From assembly GCA_964390065.1 (NCBI GenBank), contig CAYMGX010000124.1, positions 1 to 12,551 on the forward strand: a stretch of 12,551 nt of DNA. Reading direction: 5' to 3'. Numbering within the stretch: position 1 is the stretch's first letter; the number at the start of each line of letters is the position of its first letter. The position numbers and the translations under genes were made by a program. Below are positions 6,806 through 12,551 of the stretch, in pieces. The stretch is from JAAZBG01 sp964390065 (lineage in GTDB: Bacteria; Fibrobacterota; Chitinivibrionia; Chitinivibrionales; Chitinispirillaceae). The notes under the pieces were generated by a model, which saw only the letters and a program-made list of their open reading frames with translations, was not told the origin of the DNA and ran no database searches.

Positions 6806-6834
6806 TTGACATTGTGCTGAGCAAATTGTATATT
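6806..6834 (+). promoter_or_regulatory. Sigma70-type promoter of rpmB
   Basis: TTGACA at 6806-6811, a 17-nt spacer and TATATT at 6829-6834, identical in both hexamers to the rplM promoter. Transcription should start near 6841, 26 nt before the ATG. An inverted repeat TTAGCAC / GTGCTGA (one mismatch) straddles the -35 and could be an operator. Confidence 0.85.
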
Positions 6835-6866
6835 AGGCAATTATTTTTTAACTTTCTGGAGGAAAT

Positions 6867-7052
6867 ATGTCCAAGACTTGTGAAATATGCGGTAAACACC
6901 CACGTTCAGGATGCACCATATCACACGCTCATAACGTGAGCAAACGCATTTTCTATCCGAATCTTCGATCAATTAAAACACTGGTTGATGGAACTGCCAG
7001 GACAATCAAGATTTGTATGAAGTGCCTTAAAGCTACTGCAAAAAGCAAATAA
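6867..7052 (+). CDS. rpmB: 50S ribosomal protein L28, zinc-ribbon form
   Basis: L28 is a small 23S-rRNA-binding protein of the large subunit near the E site. The 61-residue product has the family layout: KTCEICGKHPRSG, the SHAHNVSKRIFYPNL basic segment and the C-terminal IKICMKCLKA. Cysteines C5/C8 and C50/C53 form two CxxC pairs, the zinc-binding (C+) version. Many bacteria carry a second, cysteine-free paralogue for zinc scarcity; none is in this window. GGAGG lies a few bases ahead of the ATG at 6867. It appears monocistronic, with its own near-consensus promoter and a strong terminator starting at its stop codon. Confidence 0.97.
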   Translation: MSKTCEICGKHPRSGCTISHAHNVSKRIFYPNLRSIKTLVDGTARTIKICMKCLKATAKSK

Positions 7053-7096
7053 GTAAAAATATTAGCCCTTGATTATTTCCGGGGCTATTTTTACTT
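7051..7096 (+). terminator. Strong intrinsic terminator of rpmB
   Basis: AAGTAAAAATA (7051-7061) and GCCC (7065-7068) pair with GGGC (7082-7085) and TATTTTTACTT (7086-7096), leaving a 3-nt TTA bulge and a 13-nt loop. The right arm supplies a TTTTT tract. The arms carry A-tracts and T-tracts, so it could stop transcripts from both sides. It begins within the rpmB stop codon. Confidence 0.8.
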
Positions 7097-7356
7097 CAAA
7101 AGCTGTATGTATTCCGCCATAGTACGGTTTTTATTTCCTGAGATTTTTCAGACCTTTTCAGACCTTTATACTATTGGCCTGAGTGTAATCTATTAGTGTT
7201 TAGCGCCTGACAATTCCGGTGTTTTCAATTCCCGATGCTCCTGTGAGGGCGACAACAGGTTCCTGAGTATTTTCCTTGCAACGTTTTTGGACGTGTCCTA
7301 TTTCGTAATGTTTTATTTTTACAATCGGATTAAACCATTTTTGAGGAATGAAGCGT
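7053..7356. other. Gap between rpmB and the NlpE-like lipoprotein gene
   Basis: About 300 bp. After the rpmB terminator it contains an exact tandem repeat (next entry) and a possible weak promoter for the downstream gene: TTGCAA at about 7278, 17 nt, TATTTC at about 7301. I trust that promoter little. A 75-codon minus-strand frame overlapping the lipoprotein start is not convincing. Nothing else is seen. Confidence 0.5.
7145..7164. repeat. Two exact tandem copies of a 10-bp unit
   Basis: TTTTCAGACC occurs twice in direct succession, followed by TTTA. Units of 10 bp put both copies on the same face of the helix, as expected for a dimeric or cooperative DNA-binding protein. It lies about 190 bp upstream of the lipoprotein start, rather far for a simple operator. 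Chance cannot be excluded. Confidence 0.5.
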
Positions 7357-7758
7357 ATGTGTTCAACATTAAAGGTATCTGCTGTGACACTTTTATTTGG
7401 ACTGATTACAGGCTGCACCATGGACAATCTCTCGTCACAGCTGATCGGGCACTATAGCGGAATTAATCCCTGTAATGACTGCCCCGGCATCCTCGTTGAC
7501 CTCAATTTAAAAGACAAAGCCCAATATCATGCAACCTTCAAATTGATGGAACGAAACATATCAGACAAGGAAAGCGGCATCTGGAAAATTGTCACCGATG
7601 AAGATGCTGCAGGGAAACAAATTCAGGTTCTTAAGCTTGCACCCTTCAAATCATCATCAAATGTACTCTATCTTCTTAAGAATAATACGACACTGCAGCT
7701 TCTTGATTCCCTGAAGCTACCCATCCAATCATCTGCGCTTAAAAAGAATGTTCACTGA
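7357..7758 (+). CDS. NlpE N-terminal-domain lipoprotein
   Basis: Predicted envelope lipoprotein of 133 residues. The signal peptide ends in the lipobox LITGC, with C20 as the lipidated cysteine. The mature part matches the NlpE N-terminal beta-barrel domain: GHYSGINPCNDCPGILVDLNL (31-51) with the family CxxC pair at C39/C42, the GIWKI strand, and LLDSLKLPIQSS near the end, like the family LxLLDxxGxxI tail. In Enterobacteria NlpE senses envelope or surface stress through Cpx; no Cpx genes are here, so only the fold is inferred. The C-terminal NlpE domain is absent, as in many single-domain homologues. The start at 7357 is chosen because GAGGA lies 9 nt before it; the in-frame ATG at 7348 abuts the same GAGGA and would add MKR. 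Confidence 0.8.
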   Translation: MCSTLKVSAVTLLFGLITGCTMDNLSSQLIGHYSGINPCNDCPGILVDLNLKDKAQYHATFKLMERNISDKESGIWKIVTDEDAAGKQIQVLKLAPFKSSSNVLYLLKNNTTLQLLDSLKLPIQSSALKKNVH

Positions 7759-7831
7759 GCGGAGTAACTACCCTTGTGCATCAATTAAGAGATTGTCAGG
7801 ACCAATTAAAGAACATAAACAGGAGGTATCA

Positions 7832-8215
7832 ATGTTTAAATATTTTCAATCACTACTTCTGGTTACGCTGATCTGCAGTGTAACCAACGCGTCGGAGAAA
7901 CTGAGGGACTTCAGTGGTCAATGGTGTGCAAATGACATGGGGTTAATCATGATATTTGATTCCAATGATTCAATGCAGGTAAAAAGCACTTCCGATTCTT
8001 CATTTCAAGGGAAAGGTACCTACGCAAAAACCGACACTACTTTTTCAGCTACCATGAAAAACGATAACATCGTCATTAAAATGAACTTCAGATATCGATG
8101 GAAAAACGATACAACAATTGAAGCGATGCCGGAACTTTTTACGGTCAGTGATGAGCCGGTGGAATCTCCAAAAGAATGGAAGATCATGACCCGGTGCGGA
8201 CAAAAAAAGCCGTGA
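7832..8215 (+). CDS. Small exported protein, possibly lipocalin-like
   Basis: Family not firmly recognised. The 127-residue product has a signal peptide (MFKYFQ, then hydrophobic SLLLVTLICSV) with probable cleavage after TNA at residue 20. The mature part begins LRDFSGQWCAND; the G-x-W near the start, followed by alternating short strands (LIMIFDS, MQVKST, TFSATM, IVIKMNFRYRW), suggests a small lipocalin-like beta-barrel. C32 and C122, at opposite ends, could form a disulfide in the periplasm. The ATG at 7832 has a perfect AGGAGG five bases ahead; the 28 upstream codons in frame overlap the preceding gene and are rejected. It follows the NlpE-like lipoprotein gene by 73 bp on the same strand, so the two are probably co-transcribed envelope proteins. 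Confidence 0.75.
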   Translation: MFKYFQSLLLVTLICSVTNASEKLRDFSGQWCANDMGLIMIFDSNDSMQVKSTSDSSFQGKGTYAKTDTTFSATMKNDNIVIKMNFRYRWKNDTTIEAMPELFTVSDEPVESPKEWKIMTRCGQKKP

Positions 8216-8347
8216 CCGGTAATTCGAGAATCACAATCAGGGTTTGATAAATATTGGATTACGCTGAAAGTAATGGCAAATAGTAGATTTTTAGTTTAAG
8301 CGTTTTTCCAACATTGACGTGTGCAACTTTTTTACAGAAATCAGACA

Positions 8348-9709
8348 ATGAAAATTACCTTTATCTATCCCAAATTTGACAAATTTCTCGAAACGTATCC
8401 TGAGCTTGCAGAAATGCCTGCAATTGCAGCAACATGGGCATACAGAATGCCTCCGGCAATGGGAATTCCTATCCTCATTAACATTACACCACCAGATATC
8501 CAGTGGCGGATTATTGATCAGAATATCGAACCGATGGATTACGACGATAACGCAGACCTTTTTGCGATCAGTTTTTTTACGCCACAGGCTGCATACGCCT
8601 ATGCAGTTGGTGATGAACTTGTGAAGTGTGGAAAAAAGGTGATTATGGGTGGTATGCATCCAAGCATGATCCCCGAAGATGCATCACTGCACTGTACAAG
8701 TATCTGTATCGGTGAGGGTGATACGGTATGGCCAGAAATAATCAGTGATTTACGAAATAATACACTTAAAAAAGAGTATCGTGCCGCTGAACCTCCAAAG
8801 CCCGAAGAAATAATCTCGCCTAAAGCCGGAATTTTTGACATTGAGGATAAGTACGACTGGCATGCATCACTTTTGTCAATTACCCGCGGATGTCCGTTCG
8901 GGTGTGACTGGTGCAATGTACCTATCTATCAGAGTAATAAAATCAGGTTACGTCCGATAGAGAATGTGGTTGAGGATATCCGGAAGCTTTCCGGCAAAGA
9001 ATTTTATATTACTGACGATATGATCATGCTTAACAGACCGAGAATTCAGGCCTACATGATGGACCTGTGTGAAAGAATAAAGGATTTCAAGGTAAACATG
9101 TTTCTGTCGTGTTCACCTGCGATGAACAGTGACCCTGCCTACTTCGATGCAATAGCAAAGGCTGGAGCCAAAAGTATGTACACCGTATTTGCAAGTGATC
9201 CGTTCAGTGCCCGGTTCTATGCACGGCATCCCGGAATATGGGATCGCACAGTTGATCTTGTCAAGCAGCTTGAGGATCGGGGAATCAGGTTCTTTGGATC
9301 ATTTGGTGTAGGATTCGACACATGTTTTGAGGATCAGTTTGACCTGATTCTTGAATTCTGTCATAAAGCACAAGTAAAGACAGCGGAATTTTTCATTGCA
9401 ACACCATTCCCCAATACCCCTTTCTGGCATCAGATACAAAAGGACAACCGGTTCATTACACGCGACTGGAAAAAGTTTAACTGTGCGAATGTGGTTTTTC
9501 AACCAAAACATACATCACCGGAAGCGTTACGTGACGGATTTGTCAGGTTATGGAAAGAGTTTTTCAAGAGTGCGAACCACGAGATTGCGCTCAGCTCGTT
9601 CCATCAGAAACTTGACAACATTCTGAAATCGCGCGAATTTTCTCAGGATATAAAGGACGCAGTTGCACGGGGCATGCGCAATGCGGGAATTGCATCACGG
9701 AGCCAGTAG
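8348..9709 (+). CDS. B12-binding-domain radical SAM enzyme
   Basis: 453-residue cytoplasmic enzyme. Residues 1-140 form a cobalamin-binding-type Rossmann domain: MKITFIYP, WRIIDQNIEP, DLFAISFFTPQ, KVIMGGMHPSMIPEDA and the typical GEGD at 122-125. No DxHxxG motif is seen, as usual in radical SAM members of this class. The radical SAM core starts at SITRGCPFGCDWCNVP, with the three iron-sulfur cysteines C182, C186 and C189 in CxxxCxxC. ATPFPNTPFW (351-360) and DWKKFNCANVVFQPKHTSPE (373-392) are features of lipid- and tetrapyrrole-modifying relatives such as hopanoid methylases and BchE. It therefore probably methylates, cyclises or couples unactivated carbon; the substrate is unknown. The ATG at 8348 fits the family start although its Shine-Dalgarno is weak; a GTG at 8321 is the alternative. 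Fatty-acid genes follow. Confidence 0.88.
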   Translation: MKITFIYPKFDKFLETYPELAEMPAIAATWAYRMPPAMGIPILINITPPDIQWRIIDQNIEPMDYDDNADLFAISFFTPQAAYAYAVGDELVKCGKKVIMGGMHPSMIPEDASLHCTSICIGEGDTVWPEIISDLRNNTLKKEYRAAEPPKPEEIISPKAGIFDIEDKYDWHASLLSITRGCPFGCDWCNVPIYQSNKIRLRPIENVVEDIRKLSGKEFYITDDMIMLNRPRIQAYMMDLCERIKDFKVNMFLSCSPAMNSDPAYFDAIAKAGAKSMYTVFASDPFSARFYARHPGIWDRTVDLVKQLEDRGIRFFGSFGVGFDTCFEDQFDLILEFCHKAQVKTAEFFIATPFPNTPFWHQIQKDNRFITRDWKKFNCANVVFQPKHTSPEALRDGFVRLWKEFFKSANHEIALSSFHQKLDNILKSREFSQDIKDAVARGMRNAGIASRSQ

Positions 9710-9740
9710 AAAATACCGGCCATGAATGCATGCTGTACTG

Positions 9741-9765
9741 ATGTGGATACTACGTATCGCACCAT
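9741..9765 (+). repeat. Hairpin between the radical SAM gene and fabG
   Basis: GTGGATAC and GTATCgCAC pair as an 8-bp stem with one bulged base around a TAC loop. There is no T-run, so it is not a classical terminator. It may be a processing or stability element in a shared transcript. Confidence 0.3.
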
Positions 9766-9822
9766 GTGCCAGCAGCAAATTGAATACTAAAATATTTGAC
9801 AAATTATAAACGGGAGTACTTT

Positions 9823-10557
9823 GTGAACAGAAAAGCAATTGTAACCGGTGGCTCAAGAGGTATTGGTGCTGCTATAGTTGAAACGCTTGCAAATGAGGGC
9901 TACGATGTAGCATTTTCTTACGTGTCAAACAAAGATAAGGCAGACGCTATTGTCAGCGCACTATCATCGAAGGGTGTTAAAACAGCAGCCTTTCAGGCGG
10001 ACATTGCAAGTTTTGAATCGGCACAAGCTTTTGTCAACAATGCAAAGGAGTTCCTTGGTGATGTCGATGTACTCGTTAACAATGCAGGGATCACCCGCGA
10101 CAAAACGCTCTTTCTGATGCAGCCTGATGAATGGAATGCAGTTATCAATACAAACCTCACCGGATACTTCAATGTTACACGGAATATTGTTGGCTATTTT
10201 CTGAAAAACAAGCGGGGATGCGTTGTCAACATTACATCAGTAAGCGGCCTTGTCGGGATCGCCGGACAAACCAATTATTGCGCATCAAAGGCTGGCATCA
10301 TTGGCTTTACACGCGCGCTTGCAAAAGAGGCTGCCCGTGCGGGAATTCCGGTAAACTGTGTTGCCCCAGGTTTTGTTGATACTGAAATGACGCAGGCGAT
10401 CCCGGAAAAGCACCTTGATGAGATCAAAACAATGATCCCGATGCGCAGAATGGGTAAAGCGCAGGAGATTGCCGATCTTGTGTCGTTTCTGGCATCAGAA
10501 AAGGCAAAATATATCACCGGACAGGTTTTCACCATCGACGGCGGATTAACAATATAA
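9823..10557 (+). CDS. fabG: 3-oxoacyl-ACP reductase (FabG type)
   Basis: Short-chain dehydrogenase that reduces 3-oxoacyl-ACP to 3-hydroxyacyl-ACP with NADPH. At 244 residues it has the standard FabG length. The cofactor loop is TGGSRGIG (8-15), NNAG is at 86-89, and the catalytic tetrad is N111, S139, Y152 and K156 (NYCASKAG). It ends in the typical ITGQVFTIDGGLTI. The start is GTG at 9823 with GGGAG six bases upstream; an in-frame TTG at 9796 would add nine residues with no family match. It lies 113 bp after the radical SAM gene and 119 bp before fabZ on the same strand. Whether it serves primary fatty-acid synthesis or a dedicated secondary pathway cannot be told from the protein alone, since FabG-like reductases are hard to separate by sequence. 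Confidence 0.93.
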   Translation: MNRKAIVTGGSRGIGAAIVETLANEGYDVAFSYVSNKDKADAIVSALSSKGVKTAAFQADIASFESAQAFVNNAKEFLGDVDVLVNNAGITRDKTLFLMQPDEWNAVINTNLTGYFNVTRNIVGYFLKNKRGCVVNITSVSGLVGIAGQTNYCASKAGIIGFTRALAKEAARAGIPVNCVAPGFVDTEMTQAIPEKHLDEIKTMIPMRRMGKAQEIADLVSFLASEKAKYITGQVFTIDGGLTI

Positions 10558-10579
10558 TGCGACATACGAATTGTGATGT

Positions 10580-10614
10580 ACGTAGTAAGGGCGAATAATG
10601 ATTCGCCCTTACGT
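10580..10614. repeat. Perfect palindromic element between fabG and fabZ
   Basis: GTAAGGGCGAAT (10585-10596) and ATTCGCCCTTAC (10601-10612) form a perfect 12-bp stem with loop AATG. Flanking ACGTA / TACGT allows further pairing with a small bulge. No T-run follows on either strand, so it is not an ordinary intrinsic terminator. Compact GC-richer palindromes of this form resemble REP-like or MITE-like elements scattered in bacterial genomes. The sequence is seen; the class is inferred. Confidence 0.65.
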
Positions 10615-10676
10615 TATCAAAAAAAATCTCACAATCAAAAAACAACCATCCGTGCACAATAATTCAGGAGCATGCA

Positions 10677-11114
10677 ATGTTTGACATAAAAGAAATCATG
10701 GACTACGTTCCCCACCGGTTTCCATTTCTGCTTATCGACAGGGTAACAGCGTTCAAAGAGAATGAATCGGTAACTGTCCTTAAAAATGTTACAATCAACG
10801 AAGCACAATTCCAGGGACACTTTCCCGGTAATCCGGTTTTACCCGGAGTATATATAATTGAGAATATGGCACAGGCGGCCTGTTTTCTTCTTTCAAAATC
10901 AGCAGGGGGTCTTGTTGAGGATGCAGTCTACTATCTTGGAAAAGTTAAAACGATCCAGTTTATGCATCCGGTGTTCCCCGGAGATCAGATGATCACCACT
11001 GTTGCAATTGAGAAAAAATTTGGTGACAGTGCCATGGTAAATGCAAAATCGTTTGTTGATGGGAAGGTTGTCGCGAAGGGTGACCTTATGTTTGGCATGA
11101 AACGGGGTAAATAA
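10677..11114 (+). CDS. fabZ: 3-hydroxyacyl-ACP dehydratase (FabZ type)
   Basis: Hot-dog-fold enzyme that dehydrates 3-hydroxyacyl-ACP to trans-2-enoyl-ACP. The 145-residue length is standard. Signatures are VPHRFPFLLIDRV (11-23), LKNVTINEAQFQGHFPGNPV (35-54) with catalytic H48, and LPGVYIIENMAQAA (55-68) with catalytic E62. The closing VYYLGKVKTIQFMHPVFPGD segment is also typical. The ATG at 10677 has AGGAG six bases upstream. It follows fabG after a gap holding the palindromic element, and precedes the ketosynthase by 212 bp. The enoyl-ACP reductase that would complete a saturating cycle is not in the window, so an unsaturated product remains possible. FabZ rather than FabA is favoured by length and by Glu at the active-site position. 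Confidence 0.94.
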   Translation: MFDIKEIMDYVPHRFPFLLIDRVTAFKENESVTVLKNVTINEAQFQGHFPGNPVLPGVYIIENMAQAACFLLSKSAGGLVEDAVYYLGKVKTIQFMHPVFPGDQMITTVAIEKKFGDSAMVNAKSFVDGKVVAKGDLMFGMKRGK

Positions 11115-11194
11115 AGCCAGATTTATCCCGGGAGTTTGTCAGCGCGCTCTTGAGGTTAACACTGTCAGGTGATACGTTGTATTATCCGATAAAT

Positions 11195-11234
11195 TTCAAA
11201 AGTCACAAAAATAATTTTTTTAGAGACTTTTGAA
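11195..11234. repeat. Inverted repeat just upstream of the fabF-like promoter
   Basis: TTCAAAAGTC (11195-11204) and GACTTTTGAA (11225-11234) are a perfect 10-bp inverted repeat. The 20-nt interior also contains complementary A and T tracts. It ends 10 bp before the -35 hexamer, so it could be a regulator site or the fold that ends the fabZ transcript. No T-run follows it. Confidence 0.5.
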
Positions 11235-11243
11235 TATTCTGGG

Positions 11244-11272
11244 TTGGCATTTTTTGACCTATTAACTATATT
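11244..11272 (+). promoter_or_regulatory. Promoter of the fabF-like ketosynthase gene
   Basis: TTGGCA (11244-11249), 17-nt spacer, TATATT (11267-11272). Start near 11279 gives a leader of about 48 nt. The -10 is identical to those of the rplM, rpmB and rpoD promoters. The ketosynthase is therefore probably transcribed at least partly on its own. Confidence 0.75.
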
Positions 11273-11326
11273 ATCGATTCTTATTAAAACTTATCCCTTA
11301 TTACAGTCAAGGGACTCAATACATCT

Positions 11327-12551
11327 ATGAGTGAAAACAGAGTAGTTATTACAGGTTTAGGGTTGGTCACTCCTATAGGTACAGGAGTAGAAAAATTCTG
11401 GCAGGCGGCGCTGAAAGGTACAAACGGTGTTCGTCCTCTTCAGATATTTGATCCATCAGAGTACAGAACAAAAACCGGCGGCGAGGTCCTCGATTTCGTA
11501 GCTGAAGAGTATCTCAAACCTGAGGATATTGCCCGGATGGGCAGGTCGAGTCAGTTTGCAGCAGCAGCGGCATCAATGGCACTTAGCGATAGCGGTTTTG
11601 ATACGTCCAAAGCCGATCCATATCGCCTTGGTGTTAGTATGGGTACAACGATGGGTGAACCGCAAATCCTTGAAAAAGGTATAAATATTAAGTATAAGAC
11701 GGGCAATTGCCATGATATTCCTTCCGATCTTCCACGGCAATATCCATGTGGATCTATTCCTGCAAATATCGCAAGAATTTTTGGCTTTAAGGGACCTCAC
11801 CTTATTGTGCCCACGGCATGTGCGGCAGGGAACTATGCTATCGGTTATGCCTATGATCTGATACGACTTGGAAAAATTGATGCTGCATTTTGCGGCGGAA
11901 GTGATCCATTTTCCGGAATAGCGTTTACCGGTTTTAACCGGCTGCTTGCAACAACACCGGACATTGTCCGTCCGTTCGATCTCAACAGGTCTGGTATGGC
12001 AGTCAGTGAAGGTGCTGGGGTACTTTTTATTGAGCGACTGGATAAAGCTCTTGCTCGGGGAACCAGAATTTATGCAGAAATCATCGGTTATGGCCTTGGA
12101 TGTGATGCATTCAAAATGACCATTCCAGATCCAACCGGAAGCGGTGGAATCCTTGCACTTAATCGATCAATAAAGAACTCAGGCATTTCTTTTGATGAGA
12201 TAGACTATATCTGTGCACATGGAACAGGTACTGGTGAAAACGATAAGTCAGAAACACTTATTGTAAAAGAAGTGCTTGGAGAGAAAGCCAAAACAACACC
12301 GGTTACATCTTTGAAATCAATGCTTGGGCACACAATGGGAGCTGCATCAGCAATTGAAGCGGCAGCTTGTGCACTAATGATTGAACATCAGGTTGTACTT
12401 CCAACAATCAACTACGAAACTCCTGATCCTGAATGCGATCTGGATTATGTACCAAACACGCCAAGAGAGATGAACCTTGATGTCGCTATCTCGAACGCAT
12501 ATGCTTTTGCAGGTAATACATCATCCATAGTTCTCAGAAAATACAAAGGAT
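11327..12551 (+). CDS. Beta-ketoacyl-ACP synthase, FabF/KAS II type, divergent (3' end cut)
   Basis: Condensing enzyme that joins an acyl group to malonyl-ACP. The frame is open for 408 codons to the window edge; usual FabF is about 412, so only a few residues or just the stop are missing. The thiolase fold is complete: VVITGLGLVTPIG at the start and the nucleophile in TACAAGNYAIG (C165). The catalytic histidines are H298 (AHGTGTGEND) and H335 (KSMLGHTMGAA), and SNAYAFAGNTSS matches the C-terminal glycine-rich loop. Departures from primary FabF are HGTGTGEND, where HGTxTPxGD is usual, and AFAGN, where GFGGxN is usual. These are features I associate with ketosynthases of secondary fatty-acid or polyene clusters. 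The active-site triad is intact, so it is not a chain-length-factor-like inactive partner. The ATG at 11327 has AAGGGA 12 nt ahead. Confidence 0.9.
   Translation, partial: MSENRVVITGLGLVTPIGTGVEKFWQAALKGTNGVRPLQIFDPSEYRTKTGGEVLDFVAEEYLKPEDIARMGRSSQFAAAAASMALSDSGFDTSKADPYRLGVSMGTTMGEPQILEKGINIKYKTGNCHDIPSDLPRQYPCGSIPANIARIFGFKGPHLIVPTACAAGNYAIGYAYDLIRLGKIDAAFCGGSDPFSGIAFTGFNRLLATTPDIVRPFDLNRSGMAVSEGAGVLFIERLDKALARGTRIYAEIIGYGLGCDAFKMTIPDPTGSGGILALNRSIKNSGISFDEIDYICAHGTGTGENDKSETLIVKEVLGEKAKTTPVTSLKSMLGHTMGAASAIEAAACALMIEHQVVLPTINYETPDPECDLDYVPNTPREMNLDVAISNAYAFAGNTSSIVLRKYKG

Larger units (their letters stand above)
6525..6866. other. Divergent intergenic region between rpoD and rpmB
   Basis: This 342-bp AT-rich spacer carries promoters in both directions (separate entries) and an 11-A run at 6675-6685. 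It also has a repeated motif, AGCACTT followed by TTTTGACA, at about 6742-6754 and 6794-6811. A 69-codon plus-strand frame from 6543 has no Shine-Dalgarno and no recognisable family and is not called. Nothing else is seen. Confidence 0.6.

Noticed and set aside
7200..7427. 75-codon minus-strand frame across the lipoprotein start
   Set aside because: Antisense to the better-supported lipoprotein gene; no family resemblance or Shine-Dalgarno.
8190..8220. Imperfect CCGGTGCGG / CCGTGACCGG pairing at the end of the lipocalin-like gene
   Set aside because: Mismatched stem that includes coding sequence and the stop, with no T-run following; not convincing as a terminator.

Overview
The window looks like chromosomal DNA of a diderm bacterium, probably in or near the FCB superphylum (a Fibrobacterota/Chitinivibrionales-like lineage is my best guess, low certainty). 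Four points support this. The principal sigma factor is a short RpoD without region 1.1, with a core very like those of Bacteroidota and Fibrobacterota. The order rplM-rpsI-rpsB-tsf-pyrH fits. Lipoprotein and Sec signal peptides point to an outer membrane. Strong Shine-Dalgarno sites and near-consensus TTGACA-N17-TATATT promoters argue against typical Bacteroidota, which use a different promoter code and often lack Shine-Dalgarno sites.

Layout. (1) Positions 20-3531, minus strand: a translation/nucleotide operon read rplM > rpsI > rpsB > tsf > pyrH. It has a near-perfect promoter ahead of rplM, a folded leader ahead of rpsB and an attenuator-like hairpin between rpsB and tsf. (2) 3710-5563, minus strand: a PAS-containing, degenerate histidine-kinase-like protein and a small exported protein of unknown function, separated by a 340-bp AT-rich gap. 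(3) 5673-6524, minus strand: the principal sigma factor, followed by a long inverted repeat that may end its transcript. (4) 6525-7096: a divergent intergenic region with promoters facing both ways, then rpmB (zinc-ribbon L28) and a strong bidirectional terminator. (5) 7357-8215, plus strand: two small envelope proteins, an NlpE-N-domain lipoprotein and a lipocalin-like exported protein. (6) 8348 to the end, plus strand: a B12-binding-domain radical SAM enzyme, FabG ketoreductase, FabZ dehydratase and a divergent FabF-type ketosynthase cut by the window edge.

How they work together. Regions 1, 3 and 4 are core growth genes: ribosomal proteins, EF-Ts, UMP kinase and the housekeeping sigma factor. 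Region 6 holds three of the four reactions of a fatty-acid elongation cycle (condensation, ketoreduction, dehydration) beside a radical SAM enzyme of a superfamily that often modifies lipids. The ketosynthase carries HGTGTGEND where ordinary FabF has an HGTxTPxGD-type motif, which suggests a secondary fatty-acid/polyketide-like pathway making a specialised lipid or polyene. This is the most likely place for undescribed biology, but no acyl carrier protein or product-defining gene is visible before the window ends. I found no tRNA, rRNA, CRISPR array, insertion sequence or phage gene.
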